A stretch of 11,976 nt of DNA from Deltaproteobacteria bacterium (GTDB lineage Bacteria > Desulfobacterota_B > Binatia > UBA9968). Positions 6,099-11,976 of this stretch are shown here, in pieces. Below the pieces are notes generated by a model. It had not been told where the DNA came from and ran no database searches. It saw only the letters and a program-made list of their open reading frames with translations. Position numbers and translations under genes: made by a program. The first letter of the stretch is position 1. Each line of letters opens with the position of its first letter. The DNA lies in NCBI GenBank assembly GCA_016193385.1, contig JACPSF010000203.1, forward strand, positions 1 to 11,976, read 5' to 3'.

Positions 6099-7459
6099 AG
6101 CGGCGGGTGCTTTGTGTGCCAATCGGTCACCGATTGGTAGGCGTGTCCGACGGCGTAGACGAGCTCTTCCTGAAAGGGGCCGGCTACGACCTGCACGCCG
6201 ACGGGAAGACCGGCAGGGGCCGTTGAGAAGCCAGAAGGAATGGCAAGTCCAGGGAGCCCGGTTAGATTGAAATAGGACTTGAAGTTGTATCGTCCCCGCT
6301 GGGGCTCACCGGCGGGCTCGGACTCTGCCGGGATAAGGAGCACGTCAAGCTTGTCCAGGACCGCCTCCATCTCACGGACGATCTGCTCCCTGGCTCGCTG
6401 GGCTCTGAGATACTGGGCTGCCGTAATCAGCGAGCCGGCCTCCACATCCCTACGCACATTGCTCGGACCGTACCGCTCCGGTTGGTTCTTGAGAAAGGTC
6501 TCATGATACGCCGAGGCTTCGGAGATGCGAATGATTCGCTGCGCGGCTTCGGCTTCCCGCATATTAGGAATATTGATCTCGCGGATCTTCAATCCCAGCT
6601 TCTTGAAGACCTTCACCGCCTCATCGAAGGATTTGCGCGCCTCCTCGTGGATGCCTTCGAACAGTGAGGGGCGGGGAATCCCCATCCTTAGCCCTTTCAC
6701 GCTTCGCCCTATCGCGTTTACGTAATTGGGCACCCTGATCTCGATCGAAGATCGATCGTTGGGATCGTAGCCGGCCAGGACATTGAGTATGAGAGCATTG
6801 TCCTCGACCGTCCGGCTCATCGGCCCGACGTGGTCCAGGCTCCAACTGATCACGGTGATTCCGTAACGGCTCACGAGGCCGAAGGTAGGCTTCAGGCCGA
6901 CCACGCCACAATAGCAGGCCGGACCGCGAATCGAGCCGGTCGTATCGCCTCCCGTTGCGCCCAACAAGAGCCCTGCCGCCAGCGCCGCAGCGGAGCCACC
7001 GCTCGAGCCTCCCGGGGTGCGCGAGAGATCCCAGGGATTGTAGCTGCCCGGAGTGACCCCGCCGAACGAAAATTCCGGCAGCGTCATCTTACCCAGAATA
7101 ATCGCGCCTGCATCCTTCAGCCGCTTCACCACCGTGGCATCAAAGGCAGGAACGAAATCCGCGAGCGCCGGTGTTGCCGCGGTCGTCCTGGTTCCCCGCG
7201 TGTAGTGAGTGTCTTTGACCCCGACCGGTATGCCGTGGAGCGGCCCGCGGTATTTTTTCCGCGCGATCTCTCTTTCAGCCGATCTGGCGGCGGCCAGCCC
7301 CTCTTCCGCCATGAGGGTGACGAAGGCGTGAATTTTGGGCTCGAATTTATCGATCCGCACGAGCACGGCGCGCGTCAGCTCGACCGGAGAGAGATCCTTT
7401 TTCCTGATCAACCCCGCAGCTTCTTTGATGCTGAGGAAGGGTAACTCGGCAGGGGTCAT
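6095..7459 (-). CDS. Amidase-signature enzyme (GatA/AtzE-like)
   Basis: A 454-residue hydrolase of the amidase-signature family, which cleaves carboxamides using a Ser-cisSer-Lys triad. All three residues can be placed: Lys82 in GVKD, cis-Ser152 in GGSSGGSAAA (150-159), and nucleophile Ser176 in GDTTGSIRGP (171-180). The 24-residue spacing between the two serines is the family norm. Relatives usually read GSDTGGSIR; here two positions differ (G-D-T-T), but the nucleophile remains. The C-terminal part, with GLPGLAIPSGFS and LPVGVQVVAGPFQEE, is typical. The ATG overlaps the stop of the upstream small gene by four bases (7456-7459). Without GatB in the window and with a short GatC-like partner, a catabolic amidase or ureide/carboxamide hydrolase is more likely than tRNA amidotransferase (inference). 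Confidence 0.88.
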   Translation of the reverse strand: MTPAELPFLSIKEAAGLIRKKDLSPVELTRAVLVRIDKFEPKIHAFVTLMAEEGLAAARSAEREIARKKYRGPLHGIPVGVKDTHYTRGTRTTAATPALADFVPAFDATVVKRLKDAGAIILGKMTLPEFSFGGVTPGSYNPWDLSRTPGGSSGGSAAALAAGLLLGATGGDTTGSIRGPACYCGVVGLKPTFGLVSRYGITVISWSLDHVGPMSRTVEDNALILNVLAGYDPNDRSSIEIRVPNYVNAIGRSVKGLRMGIPRPSLFEGIHEEARKSFDEAVKVFKKLGLKIREINIPNMREAEAAQRIIRISEASAYHETFLKNQPERYGPSNVRRDVEAGSLITAAQYLRAQRAREQIVREMEAVLDKLDVLLIPAESEPAGEPQRGRYNFKSYFNLTGLPGLAIPSGFSTAPAGLPVGVQVVAGPFQEELVYAVGHAYQSVTDWHTKHPPL

Positions 7460-7803
7460 CGGGAACCCTTTTTCTTGGGAGCGCGTCTCTTGGGTTGAAA
7501 AACGATCGCGGGCTCGGCCTCAAGGGGAAGACGAAAAGACTTGAGCGTTTCGATCCATTCCATCTGCGTCTTGAATTGCGGCAAGACCGCCTCGATGCGC
7601 TCGTCGCTCAGATCGAGGTCTGCGGCCCGCGCCAGCGTGCGGATGATCTCTTTGAGCTCCTGATCTGAAACGCCCCTGAGCATATACAGTATCCGTCCCT
7701 CTAACACAGACAAGTTGGCGGTTGCAACTGGGCTGTGTCCTGCGGGCTCGACGATGAACTCCGAAACCCAGCCGATCGACTCAGATTTGGACCGGAGAGT
7801 CAT
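7456..7803 (-). CDS. Small GatC/AtzG-like partner of the amidase
   Basis: A 115-residue protein coupled to the amidase by an ATGA overlap. Its second half (about residues 47-105) looks like the GatC/AtzG (DUF4089-type) fold: a helical LKEIIRTLARAADLDLS segment, then DERIEAVLPQFKTQMEWIETL, then RLPLEAEPAIVFQP, where AtzG-type proteins carry an EPA-x-VF-x-P ending. Such subunits wrap around and stabilise their amidase partner. The tail is very basic (PKRRAPKKKGSR). The start is uncertain: the ATG at 7803 has no ribosome site and adds 40 residues without family resemblance, whereas the ATG at 7683 would give a 75-residue protein of normal AtzG size. I favour the shorter form but list the full open frame. 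Confidence 0.7.
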   Translation of the reverse strand: MTLRSKSESIGWVSEFIVEPAGHSPVATANLSVLEGRILYMLRGVSDQELKEIIRTLARAADLDLSDERIEAVLPQFKTQMEWIETLKSFRLPLEAEPAIVFQPKRRAPKKKGSR

Positions 7804-7860
7804 TTGGGAGGGTGGAATAAGCTGACCATACGTGCAGTGTTTGTCCGGTCGGAATTTTTA

Positions 7861-7889
7861 TTGTTAAGCGGCGAAAAACACTATAGAAT
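7861..7889 (+). promoter_or_regulatory. Sigma70-like promoter candidate facing the broken gene
   Basis: TTGTTA (7861-7866), exactly 17 bases, then TAGAAT (7884-7889): four of six and five of six consensus matches. It points toward the hairpin at 7909-7932 and the disrupted reading frame at 7983. The surrounding 7804-7982 stretch is AT-richer than the neighbouring genes and carries no intact frame that I can support. Confidence 0.45.
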
Positions 7890-7908
7890 TGCTCATATTT
7901 ATGAAATC

Positions 7909-7932
7909 GTCGGTGGGGATAAATTCACCGAC
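7909..7932 (+). other. Hairpin downstream of the promoter candidate
   Basis: GTCGGTG (7909-7915) pairs perfectly with CACCGAC (7926-7932) around a 10-nt loop, starting about 20 bases after the -10 site. A TTTTT run occurs only at 7951-7955, too far for a standard terminator. It could be a 5' leader structure, a weak attenuator, or an operator for a lost regulator. Confidence 0.35.
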
Positions 7933-7982
7933 TCACTTCATAGTTAGGCCTTTTTCGGCGGGAGTGATATAGTTCGCGGTAG

Positions 7983-8143
7983 ATGAATGTTCGCTTCTAT
8001 GTCGATCCCGAAACCGAAGCTCCTCACATTTATAAGCATGGCATCGACGAAGAGGAAGTTATCGACGTGCTTTAGTTTCCCGTGTTCCGGGTCGCACCCA
8101 GCAACGTGGACCGTATGAGGGCCGAACATGGCCTTCGCGTTGA
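7983..8143 (+). pseudogene. Broken small gene resembling DUF4258-type proteins
   Basis: From the ATG at 7983 the frame reads 30 residues, beginning MNVRFYVDPETEAPHIYKHG and continuing IDEEEVIDVL, then stops at TAG 8073-8075. This matches, from memory, the start of a widespread small-protein family ('...DPETG-PHIY-HGV-E-EVE-VL...', related to BrnT/DUF4258 folds) whose members run to 70-90 residues. After the stop, another frame (from 8078) reads SRVPGRTQQRGPYEGR, resembling the family's later SRV-LG-T--GRY block. A frameshift or small deletion plus a stop has therefore broken it. The remnant frame ends at TGA 8141-8143, inside the left end of MITE copy A, suggesting that the element also truncated it. 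The alternative is a genuine 30-residue peptide, which seems less likely. Confidence 0.5.
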
Positions 8144-8293
8144 GCCTGTAGAAAAATCTGGGTCGAAAACTTTGCAGAAAAAAACGACCTCCGTATTTGA
8201 CTTTTAAGCAACGATCTCGGATCTGGGAACCGGTTAGGCACCCCCAATTTGGACATTTTTTATTTGGTTGGGACTTTTTCTACAGCCTCGTTA
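8136..8293 (+). repeat. MITE-like element, copy A (left of the toxin-antitoxin genes)
   Basis: About 158 bases, strongly similar to 8966-9122 in the same orientation. Terminal inverted repeats: CGTTGAGCCTGTAGAAAAA on the left against the reverse complement of TTTTTCTACAGCCTCGTTA on the right. The interior shares long blocks with copy B, including AAAAAAACGACCTCCGTATT, CACCCCCAATTT versus TACCCCCAATTT, and GGTTGGGACTTTTTCTACAG. It is non-coding, with no transposase, so a miniature non-autonomous element is the best description. An internal hairpin GATC-TCG-GATC is at 8213-8223. Confidence 0.8.
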
Positions 8294-8313
8294 GGTTCCA
8301 GGCAGATCCTGCC

Positions 8314-8342
8314 TTGACTCATATGCCGGTATGAAGTATCGT
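8314..8342 (+). promoter_or_regulatory. Promoter of the toxin-antitoxin operon
   Basis: TTGACT (8314-8319), 17 bases, TATCGT (8337-8342), about 20 bases before the antitoxin ATG; AGGGGG at 8349-8354 is the ribosome site. CATA and TATG at 8320-8333 form a short inverted repeat between the two promoter boxes, where a ribbon-helix-helix antitoxin could bind and autorepress. The arms are only four bases, so the operator is tentative. Confidence 0.55.
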
Positions 8343-8360
8343 CACACCAGGGGGTAAGTC

Positions 8361-8603
8361 ATGGGAAAGGCCAAAGTTGCGATCTCGTTAGATGAGTCCA
8401 CCCTTAATCGTCTCGACAAACTGGTTCAGAAACAAGTCTTTCCTAACCGCAGTCAGGCTATCGAGGAAGCGGTCGCAGAGAAACTCGCTCGCATGGAGAG
8501 AAGTCGTCTAGCCCAGGAATGTGCCAAACTTGATCCGGCGTTTGAGAAAGCGCTTGCGGAAGAGGGGCTTTCTGAGGATCTGGCAGAATGGCCCGAATAC
8601 TGA
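8361..8603 (+). CDS. Ribbon-helix-helix antitoxin (MazE/CopG type)
   Basis: An 80-residue antitoxin and probable autorepressor. Residues 5-11 (KVAISLD) form the DNA-contacting beta strand; two helices follow, the second containing [14 protein letters not shown] (29-42), the classic ribbon-helix-helix dimer pattern. The acidic C-terminus, [11 protein letters not shown] (70-80), is the part expected to thread over and neutralise the toxin; an aromatic WPEY-like end is common in MazF partners. AGGGGG six bases before the ATG supports the start. The reading frame overlaps the toxin by 16 bases (8588-8603), so the two proteins are made from one message with the antitoxin first, as is usual for type II modules. 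Confidence 0.88.
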   Translation: MGKAKVAISLDESTLNRLDKLVQKQVFPNRSQAIEEAVAEKLARMERSRLAQECAKLDPAFEKALAEEGLSEDLAEWPEY

Positions 8604-8926
8604 GGGGTGAGATCCGCTGGGCCGACTTGAATCCGGTACGGGGACGTGAACAAGCAGGATTACGTCCGGTTTTGATCCTAAGCCAGGATGTTTTCAATGA
8701 ACGTTCCGGAACTGTTATTGCCGTTGCTCTCACGAGCCAGCCTCAACGCGCGGGCTTTCCCTTGACACTCGAACTTCACGCCAAAGGACTTCCAAAGAAA
8801 TCGTGGGTGAAGATTAGTCAGATTCGAACGCTTGCGGTCGAAAGGATTGGGAAGGTCATTGGAAGGGCATCTCCAGAAGAAGTTGCTCAAGTCGTTGAGG
8901 GATTGAACGAGATTATCGGAACCTAA
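8588..8926 (+). CDS. MazF/PemK-family endoribonuclease toxin
   Basis: A 112-residue toxin of normal MazF length that cleaves single-stranded mRNA at short sequence motifs when freed from its antitoxin. Family landmarks: [21 protein letters not shown] (6-26) with catalytic Arg26 in LRPVLILS, Thr49-Ser50 in VALTSQP (the Arg/Thr pair matching B. subtilis MazF R25/T48), and [11 protein letters not shown] followed by a helical [12 protein letters not shown] end. Nothing in the sequence suggests inactivation. The ATG lies inside the antitoxin gene with GAGG ten bases upstream. The cleavage motif cannot be read from sequence. The module sits between two MITE-like repeats. Confidence 0.92.
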   Translation: MARILRGEIRWADLNPVRGREQAGLRPVLILSQDVFNERSGTVIAVALTSQPQRAGFPLTLELHAKGLPKKSWVKISQIRTLAVERIGKVIGRASPEEVAQVVEGLNEIIGT

Positions 8927-8965
8927 CCGCGCTTCAGACCGATCGCTAGAAGCGCCGGCTGAGCT

Positions 8966-9122
8966 TAACGTTGAGCTTGTAGAAAAAGGTAGATGGAAAA
9001 AAACTACAAAAAAACGACCTCCGTATTTGGCGTTTAAGCGACGACCTCGGGTCGAGAGACCATTTAGGTACCCCCAATTTGTGTATTTTTTTGTGGTTGG
9101 GACTTTTTCTACAGCCTCGTTA
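8966..9122 (+). repeat. MITE-like element, copy B (right of the toxin-antitoxin genes)
   Basis: 157 bases, beginning TAACG and ending CGTTA. The inverted ends extend to about 24 bases with small gaps (AGCTTAACGTTGAGCTTGTAG-type left end against the complement of CTACAGCCTCGTTAGGCT). It is in direct orientation with copy A and very similar over its right 110 bases. The internal hairpin GACC-TCG-GGTC at 9043-9053 keeps the shape of the copy A hairpin with one compensatory pair change. It starts 40 bases after the toxin stop codon. No coding potential is seen. Confidence 0.8.
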
Positions 9123-9201
9123 GGCTGGAATTTTTGCCGACCCCTTTTCGACCCCACTTAATGGTTGAGCTGCAGCACGTACGGCAACAAGGGAGTCAGC
9201 T

Positions 9202-9621
9202 ATGAGCATTCCTGTATGGGTACTTCTCGGGTTTGCAGCCTGGACACTCGTCACGCTGTTCGGCTGCATCGGTTGGTATCGTTGGAGCCGGATCCTCACT
9301 GGGCGCGCAGCCCTCAGCGAGTTTCCGGCGGACGTTCCACACGGAAGCGAATGGTACCGTCGAGCGATGCGCGCTCACGCAAACTGCATCGAGAACCTTC
9401 CCGTCTACACGGCCATCGTGGTTGCCATCATGGCGACCGGAGTTCGGAGTCCTAGCTTGGATGTCCTCGCGATCGTTCTGTTGGCCGCGCGAATGTGCCA
9501 GACCCTGGTTCACATCATCTTCGAGCCGACAAACATCGCAGTTGCTGTACGATTCACTTTCTTCCTGGCGCAGGCGGTGTGCATGCTCTGGATGGGGATT
9601 TTGGTTGCTGTGAGCGCGTGA
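9202..9621 (+). CDS. MAPEG-family membrane protein
   Basis: A 139-residue integral inner-membrane protein with about four helices (roughly 5-26, 66-80, 86-106, 112-136), the layout and size of the MAPEG superfamily (membrane-associated proteins in eicosanoid and glutathione metabolism). The signature RAMRAHANCIENLPVY (54-69) between helices 1 and 2 holds the conserved Arg, Asn61, Glu64 and Asn65; in characterised members this region is associated with glutathione binding. Bacterial relatives are mostly uncharacterised and may conjugate or reduce lipophilic substrates, so activity is not claimed. The start is supported by AAGGGAG six bases upstream. It stands alone, 79 bases beyond MITE copy B. 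The 139-base gap to the converging SDR holds nothing I can identify. Confidence 0.85.
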   Translation: MSIPVWVLLGFAAWTLVTLFGCIGWYRWSRILTGRAALSEFPADVPHGSEWYRRAMRAHANCIENLPVYTAIVVAIMATGVRSPSLDVLAIVLLAARMCQTLVHIIFEPTNIAVAVRFTFFLAQAVCMLWMGILVAVSA

Positions 9622-9760
9622 TTCCCCGCGACGTATGGGTGAGCCCGCTTTGCTACGATACCAAAAAGATGGACGCCGGCCTTTCCCGGAGGAGTCCACC
9701 GCGACCTCGACCATGATTCAAGCTTTGTCCTCGAGCCCGACAGCCTACCGGAGAGGGTAA

Positions 9761-10519
9761 CTACTTCGCCGGGAAGTCGGCCGTGGCCATGACTCCACCG
9801 TCGACGATGAGATTCGCCCCGTAGACAAAGTCGGAATCGTCGCTGACGAGAAAGAGGGCCGCGCGTGCTTGATCTTCGGCGGTCCCCAGCCGGTCAGCAA
9901 GGTTTTTGACCCCCCGCCCTGCGGCCTCCGTGTCATCCATCCCCACGGGCGAGCCGGACCGGTTGGGGGTCAGACAATTGACGCGGATTTTGTACGGCGC
10001 AAGTTGCACCGCCATGGCCCTCGTGAGATTGACGACCCCACCCTTCGCGGCCGAGTAGGCGATGGCATCCCGGCGCCCGATGAGTCCGGAGGTCGAGGCG
10101 ACGTTCACGATCTTGCCGCCCCTTCCCTGCTTGACCATCTGCGCCGCGACATATTTGCTCACGAGATAGGGGCCCTTCAAGGTTACGGCGATGACTTTGT
10201 CGAACTCTGCTTCGGTGCTGTCCAGAATATTTACCCGATCCGTCATGGCGGCGTTGTTGACGAGGATATCGATGCCGCCGAAGCGCGCGACAACCTTTTT
10301 AACCATCTCCTGAATCTCGCTCGATTTGGAAACGTCGCAGAGAACCAGCATGGCCTCGTGTCCCGACTTCTCAAGCTCGTTGACGACGCTCTGCCCGCGA
10401 CCCTGGTCCATCTCCGCTACGACAATCTTCGCGCCTTCCGAGGCAAAGAGCTTGGCCATCGCCTTCCCGATGTTCCGTCCGGCACCCGTTATAACCGCCA
10501 CCTGATCTTTGAGCTTCAT
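9761..10519 (-). CDS. Short-chain dehydrogenase/reductase (SDR), classical
   Basis: A 252-residue NAD(P)-dependent oxidoreductase. The glycine motif TGAGRNIG (11-18), NNAA (88-91), catalytic Ser142 in VASTSG, and Tyr155/Lys159 in YSAAK are all in place; the 13-residue Ser-Tyr spacing is canonical. After the active site the usual NxxxPG reads NCLTPNRSG, with Asn in place of Gly. Acidic residues after beta-strand 2 (VVAEMD) would favour NAD over NADP. The ATG is fixed by AGGGGGA (10532-10526) six bases upstream. It follows the molybdopterin-subunit gene on the same strand after 175 bases containing a strong palindrome, so co-transcription is uncertain. Substrate unknown. Confidence 0.88.
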   Translation of the reverse strand: MKLKDQVAVITGAGRNIGKAMAKLFASEGAKIVVAEMDQGRGQSVVNELEKSGHEAMLVLCDVSKSSEIQEMVKKVVARFGGIDILVNNAAMTDRVNILDSTEAEFDKVIAVTLKGPYLVSKYVAAQMVKQGRGGKIVNVASTSGLIGRRDAIAYSAAKGGVVNLTRAMAVQLAPYKIRVNCLTPNRSGSPVGMDDTEAAGRGVKNLADRLGTAEDQARAALFLVSDDSDFVYGANLIVDGGVMATADFPAK

Positions 10520-10579
10520 CGTATGTCCCCCTATAGTGAAGGAAAAAAGAAAATTACCACAATCACCCTATCTTCCCTC

Positions 10580-10626
10580 AAATCCCCCTTTCTCCCCCTT
10601 TGGTAAAGGGGGATAGAGGGGGATTT
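10580..10626. repeat. Long near-perfect palindrome with C5/G5 tracts
   Basis: A 22-bp stem (10580-10601 with 10605-10626) around the 3-nt loop GGT. The outer block AAATCCCCC/GGGGGATTT and the inner block TCCCCCTTT/AAAGGGGGA pair completely; between them there is only one mismatch (10592/10614) and one G-T. This AAATCCCCC...CCCCCTTT...AAAGGGGG...GGGGGATTT form is, from memory, a recurrent dispersed repeat in environmental bacteria. It lies between two minus-strand genes and could also halt the upstream transcript, but no T-run follows on either strand. The rest of 10520-10694 is AT-rich, with no gene seen. Confidence 0.8.
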
Positions 10627-10694
10627 AGGAGAGCGAGAGGGGATTTGATGTCAACTTATTTAATTCCGTCACTATATGTTAACACCCACAACGC

Positions 10695-11976
10695 TTACAA
10701 TTTCTTTTTGGCTTCCTCCAGAGCAAGAAAAATCTTCTCGGCTTTGATCGGGAGATCCTTGATCCTCACCCCCACCGCGTCGAAGATCGCGTTGGCAATT
10801 GCAGGGGCCACAGGTATTAACGCGGTTTCCCCGATTCCTTTCGCGCCAAAGGGACCCTCGGCGTGCGGAATTTCGATCAGGATCGGCTCGATGGAGACCG
10901 GCATGTCGCCCAGAGACGGGAGCACGTAATCCACGAAGTTGGGATTTACGAGCTGACCGTTATCGAAGACGATCTCTTCGAAAAGCGCCTGGCCCATTCC
11001 CTGGATCGCGGCGCCCTCGAGCTGTTGGCGGCAGGCAAGCGGGTGAATCGCTTTTCCCACGTCGACCGACGTGACGTATTTGACAAGCCTCAGCTTCCCG
11101 GTCTCCACATCCACCTCGACCTCGGCCGCGCCGGCACCCAAAAACCAGAAGGCTGAGGTGCTTTTCGCGCCGCGCTCATCAACAACTTTCGTCTTGACCT
11201 GCCCCTGCCCCACCAGGGTTCCCCCCTGCATGCCGAAGCGCTTGAACATGATCTCCCTATACTCGAGAACGGCTTCGGGAAGCTGGACCTTGCCGCCCGA
11301 GAATTTGATCTGGCTCGCGGGGATGCCGTACTCCTGCGTGACAATCCATCTTAGCTGCTCCATCAGATCCTGCGCCGCGAGTTGTACAGCCCTACCCACA
11401 TGGAACGTAGAGCGGCTTGATGAGGTCGTGAGATCGTAGGGCACAACGTCGGTATCAACTCCCAAAACCTCAATGCCCTCAAGCGAAATCCCCATCTCCC
11501 GCGCCACGATCTGGGCCATCACGGTCTCGGAGCCTTGTCCCATCTCTACGGTGCCGGTGTAAATCGTGACGCTCGCGTCCTCGTTGAGCTTGACAACGGC
11601 GGATGAGATCGACGGCGTGATCGTCGCCTTGATCAGGCAGGCGATACCCTTTCCGCGCCGCAGCGGCCCGTTCGACTTCCTTTCCCCTTTTTCCCCCCAG
11701 CCCACCGCCGAGGCGACCTTTTCCACGCATTCCTTGAGGCCGATGCCCGTGAGAGTTTCGCCGGTGACGAACTGGCTGCCCTCGTCGTAGCCGTTCTTCA
11801 GGCGGATTGCGAGCGGGTCCATCTTCAACGCCGCCGCGATGATATCCATCTGGGACTCATGAGCCCAGGCGGATTGCGAAACGCCAAAGCCTCGGAAGGC
11901 GCCCGCGGGCGGCTTGTTGGTATAGACCGACAGAGATTCGATCTTGACGGTGGGAATTTTATAGGGCCCCGCGGCG
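10695..11976 (-). CDS. Xanthine dehydrogenase-family molybdopterin-binding subunit, C-terminal part
   Basis: The gene runs off the right edge, so its N-terminus is missing. The open frame continues in phase to 11975, well upstream of the first ATG at 11849. The upstream part reads GPYKIPTVKIESLSVYTNKP then PAGAFRGFG, the conserved block before the substrate channel in xanthine oxidase-type large subunits. Further motifs are TGTVEMGQGSETVMAQI (molybdopterin binding), TTSSSRSTFHVG, and GAKGIGETAL with the catalytic glutamate near the C-terminus. GAFRGFG rather than AYRGAG argues against form I CO dehydrogenase; a hypoxanthine, aromatic-acyl-CoA or other heteroaromatic hydroxylase is more likely. 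The FeS and FAD subunits are not in the window. The reading frame ends at TAA (10697-10695). Confidence 0.9.
   Translation of the reverse strand, partial: AAGPYKIPTVKIESLSVYTNKPPAGAFRGFGVSQSAWAHESQMDIIAAALKMDPLAIRLKNGYDEGSQFVTGETLTGIGLKECVEKVASAVGWGEKGERKSNGPLRRGKGIACLIKATITPSISSAVVKLNEDASVTIYTGTVEMGQGSETVMAQIVAREMGISLEGIEVLGVDTDVVPYDLTTSSSRSTFHVGRAVQLAAQDLMEQLRWIVTQEYGIPASQIKFSGGKVQLPEAVLEYREIMFKRFGMQGGTLVGQGQVKTKVVDERGAKSTSAFWFLGAGAAEVEVDVETGKLRLVKYVTSVDVGKAIHPLACRQQLEGAAIQGMGQALFEEIVFDNGQLVNPNFVDYVLPSLGDMPVSIEPILIEIPHAEGPFGAKGIGETALIPVAPAIANAIFDAVGVRIKDLPIKAEKIFLALEEAKKKL

Noticed and set aside
6830..7444. 204-residue open frame on + opposite the amidase
   Set aside because: It is antisense to the amidase active-site region, Arg-rich, without motifs or a ribosome site.
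8136..9122. CRISPR or integron-type array
   Set aside because: There are only two repeats, each about 157 bases, separated by two genes. No short regularly spaced repeats, no cas genes and no integrase are seen.
8678..9157. 159-residue open frame on - across the toxin and MITE copy B
   Set aside because: It reads antisense through MazF and then through a non-coding repeat, with no family resemblance.
9869..10606. 245-residue open frame on + opposite the second SDR
   Set aside because: It is antisense to a complete SDR with all catalytic residues and ends inside the palindrome; no independent support.

Overview
This is a bacterial chromosomal window with G+C-rich, densely packed genes, mostly preceded by AGGAGG-type ribosome sites. 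I see no ribosomal RNA, tRNA, phage structural gene or transposase gene. The mix of NitT/TauT-type transport, an amidase, two SDR oxidoreductases, a molybdenum hydroxylase, a family B DNA polymerase and several short dispersed palindromes suits an uncultured soil or groundwater bacterium of the deltaproteobacterial/Methylomirabilota/Rokubacteria kind. That placement is inference only; no marker gene is present to fix it.

Layout. (1) 1-1303: the 3' end of an ABC transporter permease on + faces a NitT/TauT-like substrate-binding protein on -, with two REP-like palindromes between them. (2) 1413-2905: a two-gene minus-strand operon, a PAC2-family protein overlapping by ATGA a family 2 polyprenyl-phosphate-type glycosyltransferase. 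(3) 3021-5261: a divergently transcribed 746-residue family B DNA polymerase with intact exonuclease and polymerase motifs, followed by an 83-nt inverted repeat built of 9-nt units. (4) 5364-6098: an SDR oxidoreductase whose stop codon overlaps that of a converging amidase (6095-7459). The amidase is translationally coupled to a small GatC/AtzG-like protein (7456-7803). (5) 7804-9122: a more AT-rich, unstable-looking segment with a promoter-like site, a hairpin, a broken small gene, and a complete ribbon-helix-helix/MazF toxin-antitoxin pair. The pair lies between two direct copies of a ~157-bp MITE-like element with terminal inverted repeats. (6) 9202-9621: a MAPEG-family membrane protein. 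(7) 9761-11976: a second SDR and the C-terminal part of a xanthine-dehydrogenase-family molybdopterin subunit, both on -, separated by a 22-bp-stem palindrome.

How the genes work together. The firmly coupled units are PAC2-GT2, GatC-like-amidase and antitoxin-toxin. The SDRs, amidase and molybdenum hydroxylase look like catabolic accessory genes, but nothing in the window names their substrates. The most interesting non-coding structures are the MITE pair around the toxin-antitoxin module (with a compensatory base-pair change in an internal hairpin), the 9-nt-periodic inverted repeat after the polymerase gene, and the dispersed palindromes at 160-250 and 10580-10626.
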